Positions 22,166-31,839 of a stretch of 64,000 nucleotides of DNA are shown here, one piece after another. The stretch is from Azorinus chamasolen. Lineage: Eukaryota > Mollusca > Bivalvia > Cardiida > Solecurtidae. The stretch's first letter is position 1; every line of letters starts with the position of its first letter. Below the pieces are notes generated by a model. That model saw nothing but the letters and a program-made list of their open reading frames with translations, was not told the origin of the DNA and did not search any database. The position numbers were made by a program, and so were the translations under genes. The stretch is taken from assembly GCA_963576725.1 (NCBI GenBank), contig OY755236.1:66699379-66763378 (forward strand). Reading direction: 5' to 3'.

Positions 22166-22344
22166 ATACAGTACCTCCACCGGAAATCTAGCAGAGAAGA
22201 ATTTAGATACTTTTAGACAGGTGCCTGCTTAATGCAGGGTGAAACATGCTGCATGCTTTTTACCCTGCATTAAACCGCCACCTGTCTTCAAGACAGATAT
22301 TTGTACTTAATCTAACGTCTGGTTTAGAGGTGCTTTACTGTTTA
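22166..22344 (+). mobile_element. Family C (pogo-like) MITE
   Basis: The arms 'gcttaatgcagggtgaaaca' and 'ctttttaccctgcattaaac' are inverted with a short centre. Right end 'ggtttagaggtgctttactg'. The left TIR has a small deletion ('tacagtacctccaccgg'). Confidence 0.8.
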
Positions 22345-23506
22345 TTATTTGTCACACATTTGTTATTCATTGGTCATTAATTTATAATAACATTAGCAGT
22401 TCTCCCTTCGTTTGATATGTCTTACAACCAACAATGATTCAAACATGGTCGAATATTTCATTAATATACTACAGGAATGTACTAATAGCAATTCAGTCAA
22501 TTAAGTTTCAAGTAACAGGCGGTAATTTTCTGAAGAACATCTGGGGTTATAGCGAAAGCCAAGAATTAAATGTTTATATACATACGTATATCGAAGTTGT
22601 TATGTAACCGAACATTTTCAAATTTTACTCACAACTTCATTTTATCTTTAATCGGACTGGTTCTGTTTCCTATGCGAATTGGGTGAAGTAAACTCCGATG
22701 CCGATGAGAACAAAATGTCCTGGGAAAACGATAGGATGTGCTCTGCGCTTTCCCATTTAGAAATCGAAATCGTTCAGGTTGCATGAGCTACATGAATAAT
22801 TGATCAGTTTTCCATAAAGCATTAACCAAAATGTTGTTTATTGCCAGACCAATGGTATTCATTAAATAAAGTCATCCCACAAAGGGAATTTTGATAAATA
22901 AATAAATATATAGATATTAAGCTCTATTTCTGATCGATCGTACTGGGCTTTTTGCAATGAATATAACAGTGCCCTACAATTCTAACATTCAAAGGCATAT
23001 GAACTGTAAAGTTAATCGAAGAGAATGGCTTGTTCATGCGACGCCAATACATATGAACATTGTCAGACCGTTTTCAGATTTGTTCAATAATTTCTAGCCA
23101 ATGGGATAAACACCAAATTTCTGGATTCGTGTAAAGATATCATTAGAAAGGCATAGCAATACTAATAATCATGGTTGTTTAAATCAAAATTTCAGCTTTT
23201 GAAAACATCGGTATGAAACATATGTGAATAAACCGGAAATAAATAAGGAACACAGCAAATGACACGTTATCGACCTTTTGCAAATGGTTTCTCTCTTGAG
23301 TGTGACCTTTCTGCATATGTAATACCATTCGAAATAATATAATTACAAAATTGCAGATGTATTCAACGAGTCATGGATGTCTGTGATTTATTTGATACAA
23401 CTGAAATTATGAAGCTAGTGATTGATATCACTGACTGGTCATGAACTGGCTCTCGAAACAGATATTGATTAGAATGCTTCGTACTTTATTTTACAAACTA
23501 GAGTGA
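22345..23506. other. Nothing recognised (1.2 kb)
   Basis: No repeat, open frame or domain identified. Confidence 0.45.
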
Positions 23507-23750
23507 TTAACCAAATACTCCATAAATATGCATTTCTACGACTTTGCAAACAAAGTAAACCCAGATCCTATAGCAGCCGTCTGATCAGGGTCTGCTCTGT
23601 TTGCTTATGGTATAATATAGATCTAATGGTACAGTTTCTGGCTCAGCATAAATATGCTTAGTTCATATATAATTATAAATAAAACAATGAATTATCACGA
23701 TGCCATAAGTTCTCACATGAATATTCATGGAGTAGATGCTTCAGATATGA
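23507..23750 (-). mobile_element. Family A MITE, reverse orientation
   Basis: Begins 'gattaaccaaatactccata'. The shortened palindrome has 'gcaaacaaagtaaacccaga' and 'tctgatcagggtctgctctg', and the distal flank ends 'acatgaatattcatgg'. Confidence 0.8.
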
Positions 23751-23849
23751 GGACATCGTTCACTAAGTTTTCTTATTATGAAATAGCATAGGCAAAACTT
23801 ACCAGCCGGTGGCAGAAGAACCTTTGTTCAAGTATACTCCTAGTCTAAC

Positions 23850-24068
23850 TTTTAATAACTACTGAATGTTCATGGACTAAATAGTTTCAATGAAATATGG
23901 ACGGCAGAACTTTGTAGAAAGTTTAGAAACTAGAGAAAGAGATATATCAAATTCTATTAGCAAACAGAGCAGACCCTGATCAGACGGCTCATACAGGAAC
24001 CGTCTGATCTGAGTCTGCTCTGTTTGCAGATGCATGGAACAGCTTTTATATGAAGGAAAAGGGTTGAA
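23850..24068 (+). mobile_element. Family A MITE
   Basis: 'taactactgaatgttcatgg' at the left. The central palindrome runs from 'agcaaacagagcagaccctg' to 'gagtctgctctgtttgcaga', with the core decayed to GCTCATACAGGAACC. Right end 'tatatgaaggaaaagggttg'. Confidence 0.85.
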
Positions 24069-24299
24069 TATTACATAGGGATATGAAAAAACACTCAAAG
24101 TCAATTTTAAATAACTCTATGCAGGATTCCGAATAAGGCTTTGGCATTTATTTCGATCGTTAAATAGTTATGTTTGTATGAAATGTGACAGAACTAAATG
24201 GATCGTTGTTAAGTTGCTGCATTGCTGTAATTCTCAAGTAGAAATGCAACTGCTCTTATTAATCTGTCCAATAGTATTTGAGTTTTTTCATCACCTTAT
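24069..24299. other. Nothing recognised
   Basis: Spacer between two A copies. Confidence 0.5.
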
Positions 24300-24512
24300 C
24301 TTCACATAAACACCTTTTAACGTCTTTGCAAACAGAGTAAACCCTGACCAGGCGATCCCTATAGGTCCTGTTTGCTTATGACATTATAATAGATCTGACA
24401 AAACGGTTTGAACCAATACCAATACCACACTTGCCTGTGTATATACATGTATGATGTTATGAAAAATAATAAATAATCATGATGTCACTATTTTACATGA
24501 ATATTCAAATGG
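24300..24512 (-). mobile_element. Family A MITE, reverse orientation, palindrome truncated
   Basis: 'cttcacataaacacctttta' then 'gcaaacagagtaaaccctga' on the left arm. The core CCCTATAGG is followed almost at once by 'cctgtttgcttatgacatta', so most of the right arm is deleted. Confidence 0.75.
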
Positions 24513-25035
24513 AAAAGGTGCGCGCACAAAGGTAATAATAACTTATTTTTTAACTTTGACAAAAACACTTGGCTAAAACATCAATTCAAAATAGTAATGT
24601 TTACTAAACTAACATTTCAATCCATTTCTGATTCAATATAAGGAATCTAAATACCTATTTCGTGGGTATTATATGTATGTGTGTTTTCTCCCATTTTTCA
24701 CATCTTTAATAATTTTGAACATTCATACTTTTCATTATGCATTTTGCATACAGTGGTTGAAGTCTAGAAATCAGCAGACAAGATAATTCATGAAAGGAAA
24801 ATAAGCTGTAGAAAATTCGTCATTACATCTGTTTTAACACAATGACACGTTCGCATTGTATGGTATGAAAGCAAAGTTGAATATACCAAACAAATGCTTA
24901 ATTTTGACAGTTCGCATACTTTTGTGAATTTACTACAAATGTTCATGAAATTTGAACTTTCATCAAATTCTGAACGTATGACACATAGATGTATTATGTA
25001 TTATCATTTACTGACTAAATCTACACACGACAAAG
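24513..25035. other. Nothing recognised
   Basis: AT-rich. Confidence 0.5.
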
Positions 25036-25036
25036 C

Positions 25037-25088
25037 TTGAGAACTCAAATCTGACCAATCAAAAGCTTGAGATGGACCCTGGACTCTT
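25037..25088 (-). mobile_element. Family F half-element
   Basis: 'gagaactcaaatctgaccaa' and 'tcaaaagcttgagatggacc' correspond to one F arm with an internal deletion. Confidence 0.7.
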
Positions 25089-25235
25089 TACATCACGAAT
25101 AAGTAGGCCAGGAAAACGTAATCATAGTTCTTATCAGACTATTTACAATAGAATATGAAGACAGGAGTGTTTGACTTTAGCAGAAACAGGAAGATTAAGA
25201 GCATCAAATTTCTCATGAACTGTCTACCCTGGGTT

Positions 25236-25418
25236 TACAGTAAAACCTCTCTATAACGGTATTTAGGACAGGTGGCTGCTTAAAGTAATGTGAAAGTAAA
25301 ACAGAACGATCCTATAGGAGCGTTCTGTTTTACTTTCACCTTGCTTTAAGTAGTCACTTGCCTTTAACACAAAATACTTGATGTAATTTAGTGGTCGTTA
25401 TAGAGAGGTGTTACTGTA
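25236..25418 (+). mobile_element. Family C (pogo-like) MITE, best-preserved copy
   Basis: The ends TACAGTAAAACCTCTCTATA and 'tatagagaggtgttactgta' form an inverted repeat of at least 23 bp with one mismatch, flanked by TA. The inner palindrome at 25281-25348 is centred on GATCCTATAGGAGC with few arm mismatches. CAGTAAAACC-type ends and TA targets are typical of pogo/Tigger-type elements. With no transposase present this is a non-autonomous copy. Confidence 0.92.
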
Positions 25419-25554
25419 CTCTGATTGCAAATGTGCAAAAAGCGGGGAAGGGTTAATAGGGAACGTAAACTAATTCTGAAAATCCGTGAAGCGAAGGATG
25501 TTGCATTCTGTATCGAACCTAACACCATGCATGATGAATATCATGATGCGTCCA

Positions 25555-25710
25555 GTATGTGTGTTAAAAAAACAGGTCATAAGTAATTCAGAAAGCTCCT
25601 ATAAGAGTGTTCTGCATTTCTTTTGCCCTGCATAAAACAACCAACTGTTTTAAGTTCTGCCTTCCATCAAGTCAAAGTCGCTTAAGACATTAAGACAGGT
25701 TCTACTGTAT
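25555..25710. mobile_element. Family C MITE, left end lost
   Basis: 'aggtcataagtaattcagaa' then the core GCTCCTATAAGAGTG. The right end 'gacaggttctactgta' is typical of C. Confidence 0.75.
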
Positions 25711-25819
25711 CAGGTTAAACATCTACTGATATGTTGTTAAATTATTCTCTCTCTGAAATCAACGTTTATATAATAAAGAAAAAAATATAGACTATATTAG
25801 CGGAGCAATATACAATAAA

Positions 25820-26074
25820 CATGTCTTAAGCAACCATCAAAGTGAGGTCTAATCATGTGTCGTAAGGCAGGTGGTAGCTTAATGCAAGTCAAAAGTAAAA
25901 CAGGAAGCTCCTATAGAAGTTTTGTGCATCACCTTTGCCTGCATTAAAAAAATCACATGGTGTTTAAGATTTATGTGTTAAATCAATATATGGTATCCGT
26001 GCAAAGCAAAAACATGCTTTTGTAAGACTTATGTGTCAAATAAAGATAAGGTCGCTAGGACAGGTTCTGCTGTA
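25820..26074. mobile_element. Family C MITE with extra internal sequence
   Basis: The arms 'cttaatgcaagtcaaaagta' and 'catcacctttgcctgcatta' surround GCTCCTATAGAAG. The right end 'gacaggttctgctgta' is C-like. A segment including 'aagacttatgtgtcaaataa' is partly duplicated at 25968 and 26027. Confidence 0.75.
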
Positions 26075-26529
26075 ATGTGATTTCTGTTATACATTACCAT
26101 CACATTGCCCAGACAAGATGCTCATATGTGTACATGCTTTGTATCATATCTTACGAACACAAGACTGGTTATCTCCGTGCTGTATCTTTCGCGGACTGAA
26201 ATTCCTTACCGAAATAGCAGCTCGTGCACAGTTTTAGTAATGCCTGCTTTTCAGTAAACCCTAAAGATGTCAAAGAACAAACATGTTAATAATTAATGTT
26301 GTGCGGTTTGGGACATCTCGTGTCCGTAGGGTCAGACGACGACGAATCATTTCATTATCTCGTGAGACCAAATGAAAATATGTATGGTCTTAAAAGTATC
26401 TATAACAGCTAATTAATTACATCAAGTACCAATGTTGTTCAACTACGCATTTTAAATAAGTCAAGTCCAACTTTCCTACTGGGAAATGTTATATGGTTTG
26501 ATAAAACTGACACAGTAGAACTTTAACCA
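26075..26529. other. Nothing recognised
   Basis: No repeat identified. Confidence 0.5.
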
Positions 26530-26723
26530 TTAACCCATTCCCTCATATTGACGACTCTGTAAAAGTCACTTTGTGAAACCGTTGTGATAAATAGAGCATT
26601 TGCTCCTATTGCTCCTAAAACTACACATTTTTGAAATTTTCCTTTTCTCTACTTAGCACTCCTTTTCGGTAGATTTATTCAAAGAGGTTGTATCTAAAAA
26701 TAACCTATGAGGGAATGGATTAA
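26530..26723 (+). mobile_element. Family D MITE with TTAA ends
   Basis: Begins TTAACCCATTCCCTCATAT and ends ATGAGGGAATGGATTAA. The left palindrome arm 'gataaatagagcatttgctc' is followed by CTATTGCTCC and then non-palindromic flank, so the right arm is deleted. The D flank 'ctccttttcggtagatttat' is present. Confidence 0.9.
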
Positions 26724-26967
26724 TCTGCTAAATAAATAACAAATTAATTCTCCTTTTCAGAATTTTGATTAAACAAAAATGGTTTCAAAATTTATCACCG
26801 AAGAAGTCATTTGTATGATCAACAGTGCAGATCTGAGGGCGCCCTTTGATTATGGGTCTACACAGTTTGCAAAACTCTCATATGATTCCCACACATTAAG
26901 GATTAAGTCTACCAAACTGCCAACAAACATATGTAGCATTTTCTACCCTTCTCTTATCAATTATGTT

Positions 26968-27408
26968 TACAATAGAACCTGTCCTAAAAAGCGGTCATTT
27001 ATTTATCGAACAAAGAAATCTTAAAAAGAATGTGATTGCCTAATACAGAGCAAAAGTAATGCAGAAAGCTCCTTTAAAAGCTCCTGTAAAAGCTTTCTGC
27101 ATTATTTTTGAGGCATTAAGCTACCGCTCGCCTTACAGACCATAATTAGATCTCCTTGATGACTGCTAACCCATTACCTCATATGCTATTTTTAGATACA
27201 ACCTCTGAATAAATCTACCGAAAAGGAGCACTAACTAGAGAAAAGGAAAATTTTGTAAATTTGTAGTTTGAAACCATTGTGACAAATAGAGCATTTGCTC
27301 CTATAGGAGCAAATGCTCTATTTATCACAATGGTTTCACAAAGTGACTTTTACAGAGTCATCAAAAGTCGTCAATAAGAGGGAATGGGTTAAGACGGATC
27401 CTACTGTA
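26968..27408 (+). mobile_element. Family C MITE interrupted by a D MITE
   Basis: The left end TACAATAGAACCTGTCC and right end GACGGATCCTACTGTA are C termini. The arms 'gagcaaaagtaatgcagaaa' and 'ttctgcattatttttgaggc' lie to the left. The 3' part is split at a TTAA by 27166-27392. The 81-codon open frame at 26779-27024 overlaps the C left end and is not taken as a gene. Confidence 0.88.
27166..27392 (+). mobile_element. Family D MITE nested in a C MITE
   Basis: Left 'ctaacccattacctcata', right 'agagggaatgggttaa'. Perfect-looking palindrome at 27270-27337 with one arm mismatch, centred on an exact GCTCCTATAGGAGC. The inserted sequence lies at the TTAA that intact C copies show just before 'gacaggttctactgta'. 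Confidence 0.92.
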
Positions 27409-28101
27409 CGTCAAACTGTTGCTTTCCCTTCTATTTGTATCGTGTTATAACTATAAACTAACAGAAATACGACACGCACATCCACCTTAAATTAAATAAG
27501 AATACAGACAAAACAACTTAAACTTACCGTATAAAATATTTTATTGTAGAATCTACAATTGGTTTTGAAATTTATCTCGTAATTGATATTCGTGTTACAG
27601 TTTTCTTTGCTTTTATAAATGTAGTATATACACAGTTCTAAGTTTCATATCAGATATGAGCAATGCTGTTTTCTGTACCTATCACGAAACTTACATGCAA
27701 ATATTTGAATATCGCTATCTGATATTGGCACATCTTTACCCAAATATACTTGTAATAGTAGAATTGCATTTGATAAAAGTAAAATAGAACCGCAGGTTTC
27801 GGAGCTTTTCAAACAATTTAGAAAGACACAGACGTCAGAAAGCCAGCGCATGATCAATTTACACTACTGCAGTCTCATATGCATTTGAAAATCTTTACCA
27901 TCCGACGAAATATACATAATAAAGTCACTTTTCAAAATTAGTATGTTTTAGATACTGTGAGATTTCAATGAAATCAAGTTAGATTATATTTGTGACATAG
28001 GTTAGGACGAGTGTTCAGTACAAAGTGCATGACTCTACGCAGGTGTTTCACCTTTGTATGATAGGGACAGTCTCAACTGGATCAAAACTCTCTAATTGCA
28101 T
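27409..28101. other. Nothing recognised
   Basis: AT-rich. The 70-codon minus frame has no recognised motif. Confidence 0.5.
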
Positions 28102-28352
28102 TTAAATCTTCGCTTGCTAATCGCGTCAGTATACCTACCTGTAAATAGTGAAGACCCAGATGAGACAGCTCCTGCAGGTGCTGTCTCATCAGGGTCTGCA
28201 CTATTTACTAGTTGATTGTGCAACCAGTGCATTCCACAGCAGTGATTGCACAGCGAAATACGTGTACACAGTGAAGATATATGTAATTATACCACAGGGC
28301 ATGGGTAAAGAAGGAGAAATGTATTTTAAAATTCAGCAAGCCAAGGGTTAAA
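28102..28352 (+). mobile_element. Family G palindromic MITE with TTAA ends
   Basis: Begins TTAAATCTTCGCTTGCTAAT and ends TTCAGCAAGCCAAGGGTTAA. The palindrome at about 28140-28208 runs from 'gtaaatagtgaagacccaga' to 'cagggtctgcactatttact', with the centre GCTCCTGCAGGTGC. The right flank contains an imperfect 'tgcaaccagtgcattccaca' block shared with 54990-55010 in inverse order. Confidence 0.85.
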
Positions 28353-28387
28353 CTAACCTGAGCTAACAGGCTCAATGTGATCTATAG

Positions 28388-28665
28388 TGACCGTCCGTTG
28401 TCCTTTGTCCGTAGGTCCATCTGTCTGTCCGTTTACTTTTAATTCAAATGACTAAACCACTAGGAAGATTTTAACTGATTTTCACAGAAATGTACCTTAG
28501 GGGGTCCTCTATCTAGTCTGTTCAAATCATGACCCCGGGCTAAAAGTGGCTCCGCTCCGCGGCTTATCAATGTGTTTTTTAAATCTTTAAAAATATTCTC
28601 TAAAGCCACACATCTTTGATATTTGGTATGTATCATCATACAATGGTCCGTTACCAAGTTTGCTG
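28388..28665 (+). repeat. Bivalve dispersed repeat with GTCC block
   Basis: 'gaccgtccgttgtcctttgt' then 'ccgtaggtccatctgtctgt', followed by 'ttttcacagaaatgtacctt' and the 'ctccgctccgcggctt' block. Same general architecture as the element at 1428. Confidence 0.75.
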
Positions 28666-28683
28666 TGGATCTATTTCTGTTCG

Positions 28684-28840
28684 GTCGAACCTAAATTGGT
28701 TCGATATGGCACCTGCATACCAATCTAAGTTATTCCCCTAACTTGGTTCGATATGGCACCTGCATACCAGTCTAAGCTGTTAACCTAAACTGGTTCGATA
28801 TGGCACCTGCACACCAGTCCAAGCTGTTAACGCCTAAAAC
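28684..28840. repeat. ~49-bp tandem repeat, 3 copies
   Basis: The unit includes 'ggttcgatatggcacctgca' and 'taccagtctaagctgttaac'. Three consecutive, slightly diverged copies. Confidence 0.9.
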
Positions 28841-29034
28841 TGTTCATCTTCAGAAGGTATCAATACTACTACGGGAATCTACATGTTGATTGAAATATTC
28901 AATACAAAAAATATTCAATACCACACCGATAACTTATTTTGTCCCCGTTTAAATCTGAATTTGATAGAACTATAAAAGGCATTACATACTATTCCTAAGC
29001 ATGTTATTTTAGTGATGTTATCACAAACTTAACA

Positions 29035-29625
29035 TTGCTGAATAGAGGACTGTGTAAGTCTAACAGTCCTGATATCCTACAGTACTAAATAACTTGCTGA
29101 ACTGAGGAACTGTGTACGTTTAACAGCTCTGTTATCCTAAACTACTTGGTATTGAACAGAGTAACCGTGTAAGATATCCTTTATTACTTAACAGAGTCAC
29201 GGCCCTGACATCCTAAATTACTAAATGATGTAGAACTGAACAAAGTCACTGTGTAAGTTTAACGGCCCCGTTATCCTGAATTACTAAATCATTTAGTACT
29301 GAAGAGTGTTACTGTGTCAGTTTTACGGCCCAGTTATCCTTAATTATTAAATCACTTAATGCTGATCAGAGGAACAATGTCAGTATTCCAGCCTTATTAT
29401 CTTACATTACTAAATAACTTATTACTAAACAGACGAACTGTGTTAATTTAACACTTCTGTTAGCCTAAACTAGTAAATAACTAGTGCTGAACAGAGAAAC
29501 TGTGTAAACTTAAACAGTCCAGTTACTAATAACGTATAACTGAACAGACGAAACTGTGTACGTTTAACACGCCTCTCGTACATTTATAAATTACTTATTG
29601 CTTAATTGGTATATTACTTAGTAAG
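29035..29625. repeat. ~63-bp tandem repeat, about 9 diverged copies
   Basis: Recurring 'gaacagaggaactgtgtaag', 'tttaacagtcctgttatcct', 'aaattactaaataactta'. Copies differ by many substitutions and small deletions, so the array is old. Confidence 0.9.
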
Positions 29626-30100
29626 TATAAGTTAGTCTTGAAAGCGTACATGAATTACTTATTAGTGTCTTTATAACATCTACTGACATTCAACGAACGT
29701 CAGGCAAATGCGCACATGTATGCCTTTTATGCCCGAGTTGACTATGGTGTGTTAATATATTCAAACAATCAAGTTTAAAAGAAAAATACATTTGTCTGGA
29801 AAGGTATCAATAACTGGCAATGTCTGTTTGTTTTTCCAGTCATTTTCCGTCGCGCATTCTGTTATATAAAATAATTCATCTGCTAAGAAAAATGTATTGG
29901 CGTGTAATATCTGGCAGTATCCATCAATCTTTATTCACTGCCAGGAGTAGAGCCATACGTTATGTAAAGATGTACATAGTAACGAACAAATGCCCATTTA
30001 AGTAAAGTACGCAAACTACAGATAGTTAAATGTGTCAAACTTGTCAAAATGTCTCCTTTGTTGAGTATAAACAGATGGCATTTTGGTTTGAATCCATTTT
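29626..30100. other. Nothing recognised
   Basis: A 61-codon plus frame (29820-30005) has no recognised motif. Confidence 0.5.
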
Positions 30101-30324
30101 TTAACCCTTTCCCTGTTCAATGTTTATTTCAATTTTCAATAACTACTGAATATTCATGGACAAAATTGTTATAATGGAATATGGAAGGTGGAACATTGTA
30201 GCCATTTTAGAAAGTAAAGAAACTGATTTTTCAAATTCCATTAGGCTCCTACAGGATCCGTCTGATCTGGGTTAACTATATTTACAAATGCTCGAAAATG
30301 CGATAATATGAAGGAAAAGTTTAA
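30101..30324 (+). mobile_element. Family A MITE, palindrome half deleted
   Basis: Begins TTAACCCTTTCCCTGTTCAA, then 'gaatatggaaggtggaacat'. The left palindrome arm is missing; 'aggctcctacaggatccgtc' begins directly at the core. Right end 'atatgaaggaaaagtttaa'. Its 3' part is included in the tandem duplication below. Confidence 0.85.
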
Positions 30325-30611
30325 TCACGTCAGGGGCATAGCTAGCGATACGCACATACGCACGTGCGGGGCATCAATCTAAAAGGTAAAAACATTATTA
30401 AGAGGTTAAAATATGGCCTAGGTGTGCCTTCTGGCCATAATGGCACACCTGGTGCCATAATAGCCCGAGGGCTTTAGCCCGAGGGCTATTGTGACACCAG
30501 GTGTGCCATTATGGCCAGAAGGCACACACAGGCCATATTTTGACCTTTTTATTGAATACCTTAAACATTTTAATACTAGATAGATCTATATGCCACCTAT
30601 TCATTTCAACA
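30203..30611 (+). repeat. 409-bp tandem duplication, copy 1
   Basis: Spans the 3' part of an A element plus a large GGCACACCT-type hairpin. It is followed at once by copy 2, which begins with the same 'cattttagaaagtaaagaaa'. Confidence 0.95.
30402..30546. repeat. Complex hairpin in copy 1
   Basis: The arms 'gttaaaatatggcctaggtg' and 'cacacaggccatattttgac' enclose further inverted blocks ('ttctggccataatggcacac') and a GCCCGAGGGC-containing tip. Each arm also contains its own inverted repeat AGGTGTGCC / GGCACACCT, so alternative cruciforms are possible. Confidence 0.9.
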
Positions 30612-30990
30612 CATTTTAGAAAGTAAAGAAACTGATTTTTCAAATTCCATTAGGCTCCTACAGGATCCGTCTGATCTGGGTTAACTATATTTACAAATGC
30701 TCGAAAATGCGATAATATGAAGGAAAAGTTTAATCACGTCAGGGGCATAGCTAGCGATACGCACATACGCACGTGCGGGGCATCAATCTAAAAGGTAAAA
30801 ACATTATTAAGAGGTTAAAATATGGCCTAGGTGTGCCTTCTGGCCATAATGGCACACCTGGTGCTATTGTGACACCAGGTGTGCCATTATGGCCAGAAGG
30901 CACACACAGGCCATATTTTGACCTTTTTATTGAATACCTTAAACATTTTAATACTAGATAGATCTATATGCCACCTATTCATTTCAACAC
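30612..30990 (+). repeat. Tandem duplication, copy 2, 31 bp shorter
   Basis: Matches copy 1 essentially base for base except that 31 bp at the hairpin tip (from 'cataatagcccgagggcttt' onward) are missing. 'ctggtgctattgtgacacca' is now continuous. The offset changes from 409 before to 378 after the gap. Confidence 0.95.
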
Positions 30991-31064
30991 AATCTACAGT
31001 AGATGTAACATCCCAACAAACCACAGACATAGATCTAGATATCTATAATTTTGCAAAAATAAGG

Positions 31065-31145
31065 AAGGAATAGTCATACTTTCATGGGGATTCGAATCCC
31101 CGTCGAAAAATATTTAGTCCGACGTAATAACCACTAACACTAACG
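31065..31145 (-). repeat. tRNA-like sequence (possible SINE head)
   Basis: On the minus strand, 'gttagtggttattacgtcgg' resembles an A-box region and GGGATTCGAATCCCC is a strong B-box match. The intervening arms do not fold as a normal tRNA, so this is read as a tRNA-derived repeat rather than a functional tRNA gene. Confidence 0.45.
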
Positions 31146-31640
31146 ATGACTTTACTTTTGACTACACTGTTTTAACTTATAAGTTTGTTTGAGAACTTCC
31201 GATGGATGACGTGAAATTATGACGTCACAACTGTCATTTTTGAATAACATAAACACAATTAGGTAGTACCGATCGATACAAATAAAGAAATTGATTTTTA
31301 ATAGTATTTTACGATTGTATAAACTTTACAGATTTCCAGATCTAGAATACGATTTGACAACGACGTCAAACCCCTTTCTCCGGCCATGTTTGAATAGATC
31401 TAGATCTAGAGCTATGTTGCTAACGTCAACGCATTGCACGTGAAAAAGATCGTGGGCCGATTATGGATAATCGGCCCGCCGGGATATTATGGCTTTGGTC
31501 ACATGACTCCGTAATGACAGTTTTCTACGGCTATTTTGTTACTATTTATAGTAACGGTATTCAATAATATCGCTAAAATGGAACCTAATTCGAAGACTAA
31601 GGCGGAGTGGGTAGATTTTTGATAAATTTCTTAAAATATA
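31146..31640. other. Region with CRE-like motifs and a short palindrome
   Basis: TGACGTCA lies at about 31220 with further TGACGT/ACGTCA half sites nearby. GGGCCGATTAT / ATAATCGGCCC is an inverted repeat at 31447-31475. No open frame of note follows, so a promoter cannot be claimed. Confidence 0.4.
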
Positions 31641-31645
31641 AGCCT

Positions 31646-31716
31646 TTAACGCTTTCCTTCATATTGACGCATTTTGACGCCTTTGTAAAAGTCGTCTTTT
31701 TAAACCATTTTAGTAA
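31646..31716 (+). mobile_element. Family D MITE left-end fragment
   Basis: TTAACGCTTTCCTTCATATTG then 'cctttgtaaaagtcgtcttt' and 'aaaccatttta' parallels the D left end. The palindrome is missing. Confidence 0.55.
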
Positions 31717-31839
31717 AACACTTGTAAGAAACTATATTATAAATAGAATATGGAATTGGTGTACACGACTCATACTTTGATTTTCTAAATTCACTTTTCA
31801 AATACATGTGATATGTGTATACAACGATTTGACCTTTGA

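Noticed and set aside
26779..27024. 81-codon plus-strand frame with a plausible composition
   Set aside because: Its 3' third is the left end of a family C MITE and no domain is recognisable; a chance frame is more likely.
31065..31145. Functional tRNA gene on the minus strand
   Set aside because: The B box is good, but the anticodon and acceptor arms do not fold convincingly.
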